DNA of 64,000 bases from Hyphomicrobium sp. (GTDB lineage Bacteria; Pseudomonadota; Alphaproteobacteria; Rhizobiales; Hyphomicrobiaceae). Below the pieces are notes generated by a model, which saw only the letters and a program-made list of their open reading frames with translations, ran no database searches and was not told the DNA's origin. Below, piece after piece: positions 8,339 through 17,685 of the stretch. The stretch covers positions 62,001-126,000 of the forward strand of contig PERL01000006.1 in the NCBI GenBank assembly GCA_002928735.1. The letters run 5' to 3'. Both the position numbers and the translations under genes were made by a program. Numbering within the stretch: the first letter of the stretch is position 1; the number at the start of each line of letters is the position of its first letter.

Positions 8339-11071
8339 CTAATCCGCTATCCGCAGCCAGCGGCGCCGAATAGCCTTCTCCAATTCCAGGATCGCAAATA
8401 GCGCCACGCCGATAAGGAGCACTGGCACGCCCTGCGCCAAATCCAGCGGCTGTGTCTCGAAGAAGCGCTGCATAAATGGCACGTAGGTGAACAAGATTTG
8501 CAGCATGGCGACGGCCGCGATCGCGATCAGCACGACCGGCGTCCCGACAACCCCCCGCAGTGTCAGCGATCGCGTCCGCAAAAAGCGAACGCTAAAGAGG
8601 TAAAAAACCTCCATCACCACGAGCGTGTTGACGGCCATTGTCCGCGCCGTCGCGATATCCGCACCCCCGGCCACGGCCCAATGATAAGTCCCGAAAATCC
8701 CCGCGAGAAACAGCGTCGACACGAACACGACACGCCACACCAGAAACCGCGTGAAAATCGGTTCATCAGGCGAGCGCGGCGGCCGCGTCATCGCGTCGGG
8801 TTCGGTCGGCTCGAATGCCAACGCCAGCGCCAGACACATCGAACTGACCATATTCACCCATAGCACCTGCAACGGCGTGATCGGCAGCGTCAGCCCCAAC
8901 AAGATCGCCGCCACGATGCTGAGTGACTCCCCGCCGTTGATCGGCAGCAAAAACGCAATCGACTTTTTCAGGTTGTCGTAAACCGTCCGCCCCTCGCGCA
9001 CCGCGCTGGCGATCGAAGCGAAGTTATCGTCAGCCAGCACGATCTGCGCCGCTTCCTTCGCCGCTTCGGTGCCTTTGATGCCCATTGCGATGCCGACGTC
9101 GGCCCGCTTCAGCGCCGGTGCGTCGTTGACACCGTCCCCGGTCATCGCAACCACGGCCCGGCGCGCCTGCAACGCCTGTACCAATCGAAGCTTGTGCTCC
9201 GGGCTGGCGCGTGCGAACACGTCGACCTCCGCAACCGCAGATGTGAGCTCCGCATCTGTCATCTGCTCGATCTGCGGTCCCGACAGAGCCGTCGATGTAT
9301 TCTCAAATCCCAGCTGTGCCGCGATCGCGCGCGCCGTCACGGCATGATCGCCGGTTATCATTTTGACCCGAATACCCGCGGCCCGGCACTCCGCGACCGC
9401 CGCGATGGCCTCCTCCCTTGGCGGATCGACGATGCCAAAAAGCCCGAGCAGGGTTAGCCCATCGGCAAGGTCATCGGCTGTGAGGTCATGATGGTCTGCT
9501 GCCGTGCGCCGCATCGCAACGGCCAACAGACGCTGCCCGTCCTCCGCCATCCGGTCGATCGCTGCAAGCCACCATGCCCGATCGATCGGCCGGTCTCCGT
9601 CGCCGAAGCGCGCGAGCGAACACATCGCCAGCAACCGTTCCGGCGCGCCTTTGACGCAAATAAAGGCCTTTCCGTCGTGGTCGTGGTGCAGCGTCGCCAT
9701 GAAGCGATGCTCGGACTCGAACGGAATGATATCCCGCCGTGGATGGGCCCTGCGGATGTCATCGAGGTCGAGACCTGCCTTTGCCGCCACCGTGAGCAAC
9801 GCGCCTTCCATTGGATCGCCATCGACAACCCAACGGCCATCCGCGTGCCGCAACCCAGCGTCATTGCACAGCGCCGCGATGCGAACCGAATCCATGAGGA
9901 CGGAATGATTTTCCGGGCTTATCTCTGCGCCGTTGAGGCGGAAATCTCCACGCGGTTCGTAGCCCGCGCCACCGACCTCGAAACGCTGATCCGCCGTCGC
10001 AACGCTTGCCACCGTCATCTCATTGCGCGTCAAAGTGCCGGTTTTGTCCGAACAGATGACCGACACCGCGCCCAAAGACTCCACGGCCGGTAGCCGACGG
10101 ATGAGCGCGCGCCGCGCAGCCATGCGCTGCACACCGATGGCCATGGCGATTGTCAAGACGGCGGGCAGAGCTTCTGGAATAGCCGCCACGGCCAACGTGA
10201 TCACCGCGAGAAAGAGGTCAGCCGCCGGTTGCTCCCGCACCAGCAGACCAAAAGCAAAGATCAGCCCAGCAATGGCCAGAATGCCGATGGTCAATCGCCG
10301 CGAGAATTGCCGCATGCTCCGAAGCAGCGGCGTCTCGATGGGCTCGACCTGGGCCAGCAGACTGCTGATATGGCCAATCTCAGTTTCGCCAGCTGTCGCA
10401 ACAACAACGCCGCCCGCTTGCCCGCGCGTCACGAGCGTGCCCGAGTACGCCATCGAGGCGCGGTCTCCCAGCGGCAAATCGGCGTCCACCGCCTCCGTCT
10501 GCTTGGTCACCGGCACGGACTCGCCGGTCAAAGCAGCCTCCTCGATTTGCAGATTGCGCAAACGCACGAGTCGCAGGTCCGCCGGTACGCGATCCCCCGA
10601 CTCCACGAGCACGAGATCGCCGCGAACCAGCGTCTCCGCCGGAACCGTGAGCCGAACCCCGTCACGCACAACGGTGGCCTGCGGCGACACCATTTGTTGG
10701 ATGGCGCGGATCGCCTCCTCCGCCTTGCCTTCCTGGATGAACCCCATGAGAGCGTTCACAACCACCACCGCCAGAATGACGCTGGCATCTGTGATATGCC
10801 CGATGGCCACCATGATGACTGCAGCGCCCAAAAGAACCTGCAGCAGAAAATTCTCAAACTGTGAAAAGAAGCGGCGCAACGCCGATCGCGGAACTGGCGG
10901 CGGCAATCGGTTGGGACCGTCGCGCTCCAAACGGCGCGCCGCGTCCGCGCCGCTGAGCCCCTCATCGCAGGCCCCCAGCGACCCCATCACGCCCGGCACA
11001 TCCATCGCATGCCAAGCGGTCCCTGCCGTCTCGGCAGCACCGTTCAGCGCGTTCCCCCCACAGTCCGGCAT
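8339..11071 (-). CDS. P-type cation-transporting ATPase (P2-like)
   Basis: A 910-residue integral membrane ion pump of the E1-E2 ATPase superfamily. It has an N-terminal cation-ATPase domain, TM helices 1-4 with PEALP in TM4, the phosphorylation motif DKTGTLT near residue 340, the hinge motif TGDGVNDAPAL, and six C-terminal TM helices. TM5 keeps the Asn and Glu of NGGES. The TM6 segment WVNMVSSM lacks the Asp that calcium pumps of the SERCA/PMR type use for ion binding, so a Ca2+ assignment is not safe. The start at 11071 is chosen over one at 11215 because GAGGGAAG precedes it. It stands alone, with no regulator or other transporter beside it. Confidence 0.9.
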   Translation of the reverse strand: MPDCGGNALNGAAETAGTAWHAMDVPGVMGSLGACDEGLSGADAARRLERDGPNRLPPPVPRSALRRFFSQFENFLLQVLLGAAVIMVAIGHITDASVILAVVVVNALMGFIQEGKAEEAIRAIQQMVSPQATVVRDGVRLTVPAETLVRGDLVLVESGDRVPADLRLVRLRNLQIEEAALTGESVPVTKQTEAVDADLPLGDRASMAYSGTLVTRGQAGGVVVATAGETEIGHISSLLAQVEPIETPLLRSMRQFSRRLTIGILAIAGLIFAFGLLVREQPAADLFLAVITLAVAAIPEALPAVLTIAMAIGVQRMAARRALIRRLPAVESLGAVSVICSDKTGTLTRNEMTVASVATADQRFEVGGAGYEPRGDFRLNGAEISPENHSVLMDSVRIAALCNDAGLRHADGRWVVDGDPMEGALLTVAAKAGLDLDDIRRAHPRRDIIPFESEHRFMATLHHDHDGKAFICVKGAPERLLAMCSLARFGDGDRPIDRAWWLAAIDRMAEDGQRLLAVAMRRTAADHHDLTADDLADGLTLLGLFGIVDPPREEAIAAVAECRAAGIRVKMITGDHAVTARAIAAQLGFENTSTALSGPQIEQMTDAELTSAVAEVDVFARASPEHKLRLVQALQARRAVVAMTGDGVNDAPALKRADVGIAMGIKGTEAAKEAAQIVLADDNFASIASAVREGRTVYDNLKKSIAFLLPINGGESLSIVAAILLGLTLPITPLQVLWVNMVSSMCLALALAFEPTEPDAMTRPPRSPDEPIFTRFLVWRVVFVSTLFLAGIFGTYHWAVAGGADIATARTMAVNTLVVMEVFYLFSVRFLRTRSLTLRGVVGTPVVLIAIAAVAMLQILFTYVPFMQRFFETQPLDLAQGVPVLLIGVALFAILELEKAIRRRWLRIAD

Positions 11072-11385
11072 GCGGCTTCCCTCTGGCCTCAATTCCACCG
11101 AAACCTTACCGGCCAACCCCGGATACCCGACTTGGGCTCGATCAAAGCACGTAGTCGTACGGATAAGGCGTCGGAGATCACCCGCAGCGAATGCAACTGA
11201 CTCCCCAGTTGCCACGTTAGAACAACTGCGTGCTGAAGGATGGCTGAAAATAACCCGAGGCTATCGCTGAAGCTTGCAACCCGCCCAACAATCTCCAACA
11301 TAGTGTGAGAGTTACGCTAAACCCCGTGTCACGCATCTGACACGATGAGGCCAGTCGCGCCTGCACGCATCCTCCGGAGGAACCA
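11072..11385. other. Divergent promoter region (ATPase / molybdenum hydroxylase)
   Basis: This 314-base region lies between the ATPase gene and the divergently transcribed iorAB-like pair, so it must hold promoters for both. No confident -10/-35 pairs are visible. The only clear symmetry is the palindrome listed separately at 11325-11344. Confidence 0.4.
11325..11344. promoter_or_regulatory. Perfect 7+7 palindrome upstream of iorA-like gene
   Basis: CGTGTCA and TGACACG are separated by six bases, centred about 51 bases before the ATG at 11386. Position and symmetry suit a dimeric repressor or activator site. A transcript hairpin is an alternative, but no T-tract follows. No regulator gene is adjacent. 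Confidence 0.4.
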
Positions 11386-11844
11386 ATGACCAAACTATCG
11401 ATCAACGGCCGCGAGGTTGACGTCAGGGCCGATCCGGATACGCCCCTCCTCTGGGTCGTCCGCGATGAACTGGGCTTGACGGGTGCAAAATTCGGCTGCG
11501 GCCAGGCCCTCTGTGGCGCATGCACCATGTACGCCGACGGGACACCCATCCGCGCGTGCGTCACGCCCATCGAAAGCGTCGCCGGCCAGGCGATCACCAC
11601 GCCCGAAGGCCTCCAAGGCCGCATCGCGGAGGCCGTCCGCGCCGCCTGGCAAAAGCACGACGTCGCTCAATGCGGCTACTGCCAGCCGGGCCAGATCATG
11701 GCTGCCGTCGCGCTCCTCAATGGCAAGCCCGCGCCAACCGATACTGACATCGACGAAGCCATGACCGGCAACATCTGCCGCTGCGCCACCTACGGCCGCA
11801 TTCGCACGGCCATCAAAACCGCTTCCGAAACGCTGAAGGGCTGA
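11386..11844 (+). CDS. iorA: 2Fe-2S iron-sulfur subunit of a molybdenum hydroxylase (isoquinoline 1-oxidoreductase alpha type)
   Basis: Small electron-transfer subunit, 152 aa, of a xanthine dehydrogenase-family enzyme. The plant-ferredoxin-like cluster motif starts at Cys38 in [13 protein letters not shown]. The second cluster uses CGYCQ (Cys96, Cys99) and CRC (Cys131, Cys133). It passes electrons from the molybdenum site of the partner encoded 13 bases downstream, probably to a cytochrome, since no FAD subunit is encoded here. The start follows a strong GGAGG. The substrate need not be isoquinoline; aldehydes and N-heterocycles are all used by this family. Confidence 0.9.
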   Translation: MTKLSINGREVDVRADPDTPLLWVVRDELGLTGAKFGCGQALCGACTMYADGTPIRACVTPIESVAGQAITTPEGLQGRIAEAVRAAWQKHDVAQCGYCQPGQIMAAVALLNGKPAPTDTDIDEAMTGNICRCATYGRIRTAIKTASETLKG

Positions 11845-11857
11845 GGAGAGACGCACC

Positions 11858-14068
11858 ATGTTCAAGGATAACGTCGCCGCCGCCGCTCGCGCGCTTGCTC
11901 CCGAGGCCCCCGTCTCTCTCGATCGCCGCGGCTTTCTGCGGCTCACCGCCGGCACGGGCGCCGGCCTCGTCATCGGCGCATACGTGCCCGCATCCTCTCT
12001 CGCCGCAGAGACGGCCGCGAAAGGCTCCGCCGCCGCTGTCTTCAATCCTTTTGTGACGATCACGCCCGACAACAAGGTGATCGTTCTGTCGAAGCATCTC
12101 GACAAAGGCCAAGGCACAGCCACCGGCCTCGCTACCCTCGTCGCCGATGAACTCGACGCCGACTGGGCGCAGATGGTCGCCGACTTCGCCCCCGCCAACA
12201 CGGCAATCTACAAAAACACGTTCTTTGGCGTGCAGGGCACCGGCGGCTCCACCGCCATGGCGAATTGCTTCGAGCAATATCGCAAGGCTGGCGCCGCCGC
12301 CCGCCAGATGCTGGTAGAAGCAGCCAGCAAATCTTGGAAGATAGACCCCGCGAAAATCACCGTCGCCAAGGGGATCGTCACGGATGGCACAAACAAAGCC
12401 ACCTTCGGCGAACTGGCAACCGCGGCGTCAAAACTCTCCGTTCCCGAAAACCCCAAGCTGAAAGATCCCAAGGACTTCACGTATATCGGCAAATCCTTCC
12501 CCCGCCTCGACCAGAAGGCGAAAGTGAACGCTGAGCCCGTGTTCACACAGGACGTGCAGCTGCCCGGTATGCGCATCGCCGTCATCGCCCGTCCGCCCCG
12601 CTTCGGCGGCAAGCCCGGCACTGTTGATGCCGCAAAGGCCAAGTCAGTCAAAGGCGTCACCGATGTCGTCACCATTCCCGGAGGTGTCGCAGTCGTTGCC
12701 ACCTCCACATGGGCGGCCATCAAGGGCCGCACCGCATTGCAGGTGACATGGGATGAAAAGGCCGCCGACAAGCGCGGCACCAACGAACTCATCGCCGAAT
12801 ACAAGGCGCTCGCCGCCACGCCCGGCCTGCCCGTGCGCAAGGACGGCGATGCGGAAAAGGCCATCGCCGGCGCGAAAACCGTCATCGATGCCGAATTCGT
12901 CTTCCCGTTCCTGGCTCACGCCCCGATGGAGCCGCTGAACGCAGTCCTCGAATTCAAGGATGGCAAGGCGACCCTCACGCACGGCTGCCAGATGCAGACG
13001 ATCGACCAGTCCGTCACGGCCGCCATCCTCGGTATCAAGCCGGAAGACGTCTCGGTCAAAACGATCTGGGCCGGCGGATCGTTTGGCCGCCGCGCGGTCT
13101 ACAACGCCGACTACGTCGCGGAAGTCGCCCACATCGTCAAAGCGCTCGGCACCGACAAGCCCATTAAGCTGATCTGGACACGCGAGGACGACATCAAGGG
13201 CGGCTACTACCGCCCGATGTACCTCCACAAAGTGAAAATCGGTCTCACCGAAGCCGGCGAAATCGCCGGTTGGCATCATCGCATTGTTGGCCAATCCATC
13301 ATGGACGGCACAGCATTTGCCGAAGGGCTGATCAAAAACGGCGTCGACGGCACCTCCGTCGAAGGCGTCAACGACACGCCCTATGCGATCCCCAACTTCG
13401 AAGTCGAAGTCCACAACACCAAGGTCGGCGCCCCACCGCTCTGGTGGCGCTCGGTCGGCCACACGCACACCGCCTACGTGATGGAAACGCTCATCGACGA
13501 AATCGCGGTGCGTACCGGAAAAGACCCGGTCGCCTTCCGCCTCGCCATGCTCGAGAAGCATCCGCGCCACGCAGCCGTCTTGAAGCTCGCGGCAGAAAAA
13601 GCCGGCTGGGGCTCACCCCTGCCCGATGGCGTCGCGCGCGGCGTTGCCGTACACGAAAGCTTCAAGAGCTTCGTGGCCGAGGTTGCCGAAGTCCGCATCG
13701 TTGATGGACAAGCCCGCGTCGACCGCGTGGTCTGCGCCGTCGATTGCGGCCTCGCGATCAACCCCGACAACATCATCGCCCAGATCGAAGGCGGGATCGG
13801 CTACGGCCTCGGTGCCATCCTGCATTCGCACGTCACGTTGAACGAGGGTGCCGTCGATCAGGCGAACTTCGGTGATTACGAAGTGCTGCGTTTCCACGAA
13901 ATGCCCAAGGTGGAAGTTCACATCGTCCCCTCGGCAGCGCCGCCCACCGGCATTGGCGAACCCGGCACGCCACCCATCGGCCCCGCCGTCGCCAACGCCG
14001 TCGCAGCCCTCACCGGCCAACGCATTCGCGAACTTCCCATGGCCAACCACAAACTCGCCGCGTCGTAA
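11858..14068 (+). CDS. iorB: Molybdopterin-binding subunit, xanthine dehydrogenase family (isoquinoline 1-oxidoreductase beta type), Tat-exported
   Basis: Catalytic molybdenum subunit, 736 aa, partner of the preceding 2Fe-2S protein. Residues about 22-30 read DRRGFLRLT, followed by a hydrophobic stretch, which is a twin-arginine signal, so the folded heterodimer is probably carried to the periplasm with the small subunit as passenger. Family segments include the molybdopterin-binding WAGGSFGRR, the WWRSVGHTH region, and the C-terminal GIGEPGTPP containing the catalytic Glu. GGAGAG precedes the ATG. As a periplasmic enzyme without a flavin subunit it likely feeds cytochrome c. MogA at 18062 and the MobA-like gene at 15039 fit its cofactor needs. 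Confidence 0.92.
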   Translation: MFKDNVAAAARALAPEAPVSLDRRGFLRLTAGTGAGLVIGAYVPASSLAAETAAKGSAAAVFNPFVTITPDNKVIVLSKHLDKGQGTATGLATLVADELDADWAQMVADFAPANTAIYKNTFFGVQGTGGSTAMANCFEQYRKAGAAARQMLVEAASKSWKIDPAKITVAKGIVTDGTNKATFGELATAASKLSVPENPKLKDPKDFTYIGKSFPRLDQKAKVNAEPVFTQDVQLPGMRIAVIARPPRFGGKPGTVDAAKAKSVKGVTDVVTIPGGVAVVATSTWAAIKGRTALQVTWDEKAADKRGTNELIAEYKALAATPGLPVRKDGDAEKAIAGAKTVIDAEFVFPFLAHAPMEPLNAVLEFKDGKATLTHGCQMQTIDQSVTAAILGIKPEDVSVKTIWAGGSFGRRAVYNADYVAEVAHIVKALGTDKPIKLIWTREDDIKGGYYRPMYLHKVKIGLTEAGEIAGWHHRIVGQSIMDGTAFAEGLIKNGVDGTSVEGVNDTPYAIPNFEVEVHNTKVGAPPLWWRSVGHTHTAYVMETLIDEIAVRTGKDPVAFRLAMLEKHPRHAAVLKLAAEKAGWGSPLPDGVARGVAVHESFKSFVAEVAEVRIVDGQARVDRVVCAVDCGLAINPDNIIAQIEGGIGYGLGAILHSHVTLNEGAVDQANFGDYEVLRFHEMPKVEVHIVPSAAPPTGIGEPGTPPIGPAVANAVAALTGQRIRELPMANHKLAAS

Positions 14069-14083
14069 CTCCAACCGCTGTCA

Positions 14084-14104
14084 TCCTCGGGCTTGTCCCG
14101 AGGA
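14084..14104. repeat. Intergenic palindrome (REP-like)
   Basis: TCCTCGGG and CCCGAGGA flank a five-base loop just after the iorB stop. The same hairpin style recurs at 18610-18632 and 27556-27738. It could also act as a transcript-stabilising hairpin; there is no T-tract for a standard terminator. Confidence 0.5.
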
Positions 14105-14161
14105 CCCATCGGGCATCATTGGGTGAATGTGGGCGGCACACACAATCCACGCCGCCTTCAC

Positions 14162-14364
14162 GCCGCGTCAGCGGCCTGAGCCAAGGGCGATTGCGCGGCC
14201 CGACGGCTAAGCCGGAGGCCTGCGCACCCCGTGCGGAGGCGCCCCGCGCTCGTGAGCACCCATCAGTGCCGCGTTAGCGGCCTGAGCCAAGGGCGATCGC
14301 GCGGCCTGACGGCCAAGCCGGAGGCCTGCGCGCCCCGTGCGGAGGCGCCCCGCGCCGCGAGCAC
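14162..14364. repeat. Tandem imperfect repeat, two copies of about 98 bases
   Basis: Copy 1 spans 14162-14259 and copy 2 spans 14268-14364, with only scattered substitutions between them. Each is GC-rich and carries the common core GCCTGAGCCAAGGGCGAT, then a segment with self-complementary GGAGGC/GCCTGCG blocks. No open frame with a start signal runs through them. It lies between the 3' ends of iorB and the convergent phasin gene. Confidence 0.8.
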
Positions 14365-14392
14365 ATCAAAACGAGCGCCTTGAGCACATAAA

Positions 14393-14797
14393 TTAGTGCC
14401 TTAACTCCTGCGCGGCTTCCTCGAAGCTCTCCCGGAACGCAGCCACTGTCTCGCCAGCCACATCGCGATTGAGCTGCGACAGCTGTTCGACCTCGACGCG
14501 CACCTCCCGCTGGGCCGTATCGACGACGTCGCGATACGTGGTCACGAAGTCATTCACATTTCGGCACCCCATGAGTCGCCGCGTCGCCTCGATCTCGTGT
14601 TCGATGCAGCGGCCCATGAATCCAAGCCACGCCTTGTTGACGCGAAACGCTTGATCGATGAGCCGCCCGTTGATCTCCGTCATCATCGTGAACATCGGGC
14701 GCTGCATCGCCATCCACGATTCCATCGTGGCTTTCGCTTGCGCTTCGATCGCACCGAAATCCTGCACGGGCGGTGTCGGCTTGTGTGTCATGATCAT
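14393..14797 (-). CDS. Phasin family protein
   Basis: A 134-residue, mostly helical amphipathic protein resembling Phasin_2 proteins that coat polyhydroxyalkanoate granules. Typical features are the aromatic/Met-rich first half (WMAMQRPMFTMM), a CRNVNDFVTTYRDVVDTAQ segment like the CxxPxDF region of phasins, and a coiled C-terminal half. Two ATGs (14797 and 14791) are possible after the GGGGAC signal; the second has better spacing. No polymerase or depolymerase gene is adjacent. A general stress-related helical protein is the alternative. Confidence 0.75.
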   Translation of the reverse strand: MIMTHKPTPPVQDFGAIEAQAKATMESWMAMQRPMFTMMTEINGRLIDQAFRVNKAWLGFMGRCIEHEIEATRRLMGCRNVNDFVTTYRDVVDTAQREVRVEVEQLSQLNRDVAGETVAAFRESFEEAAQELRH

Positions 14798-15038
14798 GTC
14801 CCCAGGCTTAAAGTTGACGCGACGCGGGCCATCGGGAAATGCGAGAGAGCGTGTGATCCGAGACCTGCGGACTGCTGCTGATCTGCGAGGGTGAGTATGA
14901 ACCGGCGCGCAGTTTGGAACCTGAACGCGGCGAAGTCATCCCATGACATTTACGTGTTTGAACGCTGTAAACGCGATAAGAGGTCTTGCCATCGAGTTTG
15001 CACAGGTCTCCGCGCGATCTTCCGCGCTCCGAAGAATT

Positions 15039-15623
15039 TCAACCAATGGCTTGTCGCGCTTCAGCGAAATCGGCTTCGGTATCGATATCAAGCAATTCGC
15101 GATCCGGAATGCGCACGGCCACCGCATCCCGGATCAGCGCCTTCGCGCCCGCGCTGCCATGCAACGCCGTCAACTGAACAATCATCGCCCGCGGCCAAAT
15201 CACAGGATTGCGCTGCGCGCCCGCTGCATCGGCGGCGTGCACGATCCGGCGCCCACCCTGAGCCGCGAACACGCTTACAAGCAGGCGAAGCGAGCCGGCG
15301 GTGAGTAGAGGCATGTCGGCGGGCACGATCATCACGCCATCAATATCAACATCAAGCGCGCCGGTGCCCGCCGCAATCGAATAGCCCAGCCCGTCGCCAT
15401 CATCCGCGCACCGCACACACCGCACCGGAACATCCGCAAGCACATGCGCGATCGCATCGCCATCGGGTCCCGTCACGGCGATGATGTCCTGCAGCCCTGC
15501 ACCGCGCACTGCCGCAACCGTCCGCCGCACGACGGGCTGGCCGCCAAGCGTCGCCAGAAGCTTATTGCCATCGCCAAAGCGCCGCGACCGTCCCGCCGCC
15601 AAGATGAGGGCAGCCAAGCGCAT
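15039..15623 (-). CDS. MobA/MocA-like nucleotidyltransferase
   Basis: A 194-residue NTP-transferase-fold protein. The N-terminal LILAAGRSRRFG loop binds nucleotide, and VPADMPLL matches the metal-binding Asp region of molybdenum cofactor cytidylyltransferases (MocA) and related enzymes. MocA supplies molybdopterin cytosine dinucleotide to xanthine dehydrogenase-family enzymes such as the pair at 11386-14068, which makes that role attractive. Its start overlaps the arsM-like stop as TGATG, so it is translationally coupled to that gene. A sugar- or phosphonate-specific nucleotidyltransferase cannot be excluded. Confidence 0.8.
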   Translation of the reverse strand: MRLAALILAAGRSRRFGDGNKLLATLGGQPVVRRTVAAVRGAGLQDIIAVTGPDGDAIAHVLADVPVRCVRCADDGDGLGYSIAAGTGALDVDIDGVMIVPADMPLLTAGSLRLLVSVFAAQGGRRIVHAADAAGAQRNPVIWPRAMIVQLTALHGSAGAKALIRDAVAVRIPDRELLDIDTEADFAEARQAIG

Positions 15624-16675
15624 CAGCAGCAGGCCCCGCTTGTGCCAGTGGGATCATCAGCCGAAGTGAACGGGATCGATGTTCCGCAGCCGGGAAAGAT
15701 TCCGTAATGCGTATCGAAACTGCCCACGAACGAAAAGTGCGGCGCAAACCGTGTATCCGCCAGCATCCGCCACGTATTTCCGCACACGGGAAAAATGCGG
15801 CCCTTTTCAATGTGATGATGCCCGTCGAGAACAAACATGTCGGGCTCTTCGGCAACTGTTCCTTTGTAGATCACGGCCTGACCGTAATCTTCGCACGCGG
15901 GCTCCAACCCATCGAGCTTGAACAGCCGGTACGTTGCAGAAAAAAACTTCGCCGCACCAAGCTTCCGCCGGATCGCATCGTTGTTCACATCCAGCGGCCG
16001 GCTGGTCACCAGACGCGGATCGTGGAACCCCGCCCCTTTCGCCAGCGACAGGAAATCGTTCCAGTAGAGCGCTCCGCCCAGGCACTCCCCATAAAGTTCC
16101 GGATCCTTGGCCAGGTCGATGTCGAGCCGCCGGTCCGCATAGACGTCGGAGAAGTAAAGTTCACCGCCTGGCTTCAAGAGATCGAACGCGCCTTTCAACA
16201 CCGCCGGCTTGTCGATCGACAGATTGATCACGCAGTTCGAGACGATGACATCGAATGAGCCCGGCTCCAGTCCAAGGTCGCCAAGCCGCTCGATATACCC
16301 CTGCAGAAAGCGCGTGTTCGGCTTGGCGTATCCAAATTTCTGCCCATGCCAGTCCACATGCCGCCGCGCCACGTCCAGCTGCTCGTCCGTCATATCGACG
16401 CCGACAACTTCGCCGGTTTCGCCCACGAGCTGCGCCAGCATATACGCATCCCGCCCCGACCCAGCACCAAGATCGAGCACGCGCAGTCCCGCCATTTCGG
16501 ACGGGCATACGAGGCCGCAGCCATAATATTTCGACGACACCTCAGGATGGATCTTCGCCGCTAAAGGCTTCAGATGCGCCGGCATACTATCGGCCGTGCA
16601 GCACGCCGATGTCTTCAAATCGTCCGTCGTCTTCAGCACCTTACCGTAGTAAAGCTTGACGCTGTCGTGATCCAT
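15623..16675 (-). CDS. arsM: Arsenite S-adenosylmethionine methyltransferase ArsM-like
   Basis: A 350-residue class I methyltransferase. The SAM-binding motif LDLGAGSGRD is at about residues 67-76. Cysteines at the positions expected for trivalent arsenic binding are visible: Cys25-Cys26, Cys53 and Cys57 in YGCGLVC, the Cys of SNCVINL, and the Cys of GECLGGALYW. The C-terminus carries further cysteines (FPGCG and GACC), as in longer ArsM forms. It would methylate As(III) to volatile or less toxic species in the cytoplasm. No arsR, arsC or efflux gene is near, so any arsenic control must be in trans. The ATG at 16675 has GGAGG five bases upstream; 16678 is an alternative. Confidence 0.85.
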   Translation of the reverse strand: MDHDSVKLYYGKVLKTTDDLKTSACCTADSMPAHLKPLAAKIHPEVSSKYYGCGLVCPSEMAGLRVLDLGAGSGRDAYMLAQLVGETGEVVGVDMTDEQLDVARRHVDWHGQKFGYAKPNTRFLQGYIERLGDLGLEPGSFDVIVSNCVINLSIDKPAVLKGAFDLLKPGGELYFSDVYADRRLDIDLAKDPELYGECLGGALYWNDFLSLAKGAGFHDPRLVTSRPLDVNNDAIRRKLGAAKFFSATYRLFKLDGLEPACEDYGQAVIYKGTVAEEPDMFVLDGHHHIEKGRIFPVCGNTWRMLADTRFAPHFSFVGSFDTHYGIFPGCGTSIPFTSADDPTGTSGACC

Positions 16676-16775
16676 CATGTCCTCCGCGGCTGGCCAGTGG
16701 GCAAGATACGCATCCCCGGCCCGGCAGTTTCACCGCTTACCTGCCCCGCTTCCGTAACGCCCGCAAGATATTGCG

Positions 16776-17279
16776 TTAGACCCACGATTTGAGGGGCAGG
16801 GCCTGCCACGCCGCCCAAGCCTGATCGCGCCCGGGATAGGCCACCGCCGAAAAAGGCCACCGCGCCGCCAGCCAGTCGCGCACCTGTTGCCCCAGTTCGG
16901 CATCGCGCGCCTCAGCGTCGGCTCCGCTGCGCACCCAATAGAAGACTTTGGCGTCGTATCCCCGCCGCTCGCTCGGGAAAATATACATGCAGCCCAGGCA
17001 CCGGCTCTCGTCCGCTGCCATCACCGTGTAGGCAAATGAATGCCGGATCGTGAACTCGCGCTGGTGCCAGGCAAGGTCAATGAGATCTTCGTCCTTCGTG
17101 ACCCCATCCGGCCAAGTGCTGTCGGGTCCGAACAACCCGCGAAGGCGGTCCGAACTTTCGATGACGGCCTCGAAATCTTTATCCAGGTCCCCGACCGACA
17201 GCATCCGCAGATGCCACCCGGGTCCCACAAGTCGCTCCGGAACCTGGAAATCGTCGGGAACAAGCGCGCGTCCGTACAT
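16776..17279 (-). CDS. GNAT-family acetyltransferase-like protein
   Basis: A 167-residue protein resembling GNAT N-acetyltransferases: an N-terminal helical part, then beta strands with AYTVMAADESRCLGCMYIFPSE, and VFYWVRSG matching the strand before the acetyl-CoA loop. The usual Q/RxxGxG/A loop is not obvious (AELGQQVRDWL takes its place), so catalytic activity is uncertain. The substrate is unknown. It follows arsM on the same strand at a distance of about 100 bases and may be transcribed toward it. Confidence 0.65.
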   Translation of the reverse strand: MYGRALVPDDFQVPERLVGPGWHLRMLSVGDLDKDFEAVIESSDRLRGLFGPDSTWPDGVTKDEDLIDLAWHQREFTIRHSFAYTVMAADESRCLGCMYIFPSERRGYDAKVFYWVRSGADAEARDAELGQQVRDWLAARWPFSAVAYPGRDQAWAAWQALPLKSWV

Positions 17280-17362
17280 GCCAGGCCTTTTGTGTGAGTG
17301 CCATCAAGCCTCACATTCACCCGCAGCCCCTCACCCCACAATGCGCCACAAATGCCACCAGC

Positions 17363-17396
17363 AAAAGAAAAAGGCCCCGCGCTCATCCGCAGGGCC
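17363..17396 (-). terminator. Rho-independent terminator of the DUF465 gene
   Basis: Read on the minus strand, GGCCCTGCG pairs with CGCGGGGCC (one G-T pair) around a five-to-six-base loop and is followed by a T-rich tract at 17372-17363. It sits 29 bases after the DUF465 stop. Confidence 0.75.
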
Positions 17397-17424
17397 CATT
17401 CACCGCACTAGAGCGCGCTTGAGT

Positions 17425-17685
17425 TCAGCCCTGGGCCGCCGCCTTCGCGATCATCTCCGAAATCTCGTCCAAAGCCTGCAGTCGCTTCTTGCGTTCGATT
17501 TCCATCGTCTCGTCCGACACCGGCTCAATGTTGGTCTCCATCCGGTGCACGGCGCGATTGAGTTCGTGATAGCGCTCCGCAAGTTTCGCGAAATGATGGT
17601 CCGACTGCTTCAGTGCATGAATCAGGGCCTTCTGGGCCGGAAACATTTCATCCAGTTCGTTCGGCGTATTCCGGTTGTCGAGCAT
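17425..17685 (-). CDS. DUF465 (YdcH-like) protein
   Basis: An 86-residue all-helical coiled-coil protein of the YdcH/DUF465 family, function unknown. The central HHFAKLAERYHELNRAVHRME matches the family core, and the C-terminus has ERKKRLQALDEI, close to the typical KKxRLxLKDEI ending. The start at 17685 gives the normal family length; an extension to 17790 does not. AAAGG lies upstream. It is monocistronic with its own terminator. Confidence 0.85.
   Translation of the reverse strand: MLDNRNTPNELDEMFPAQKALIHALKQSDHHFAKLAERYHELNRAVHRMETNIEPVSDETMEIERKKRLQALDEISEMIAKAAAQG

Noticed and set aside
11858-14068. Long antisense frames across the molybdopterin subunit gene
   Set aside because: They show no domain, and GC-rich coding sequences produce such shadow frames on the opposite strand; the sense frame has clear family motifs.
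14162-14364. Two-copy repeat considered as CRISPR
   Set aside because: Repeat units are too long, adjacent with only an eight-base gap, no spacers and no cas genes.
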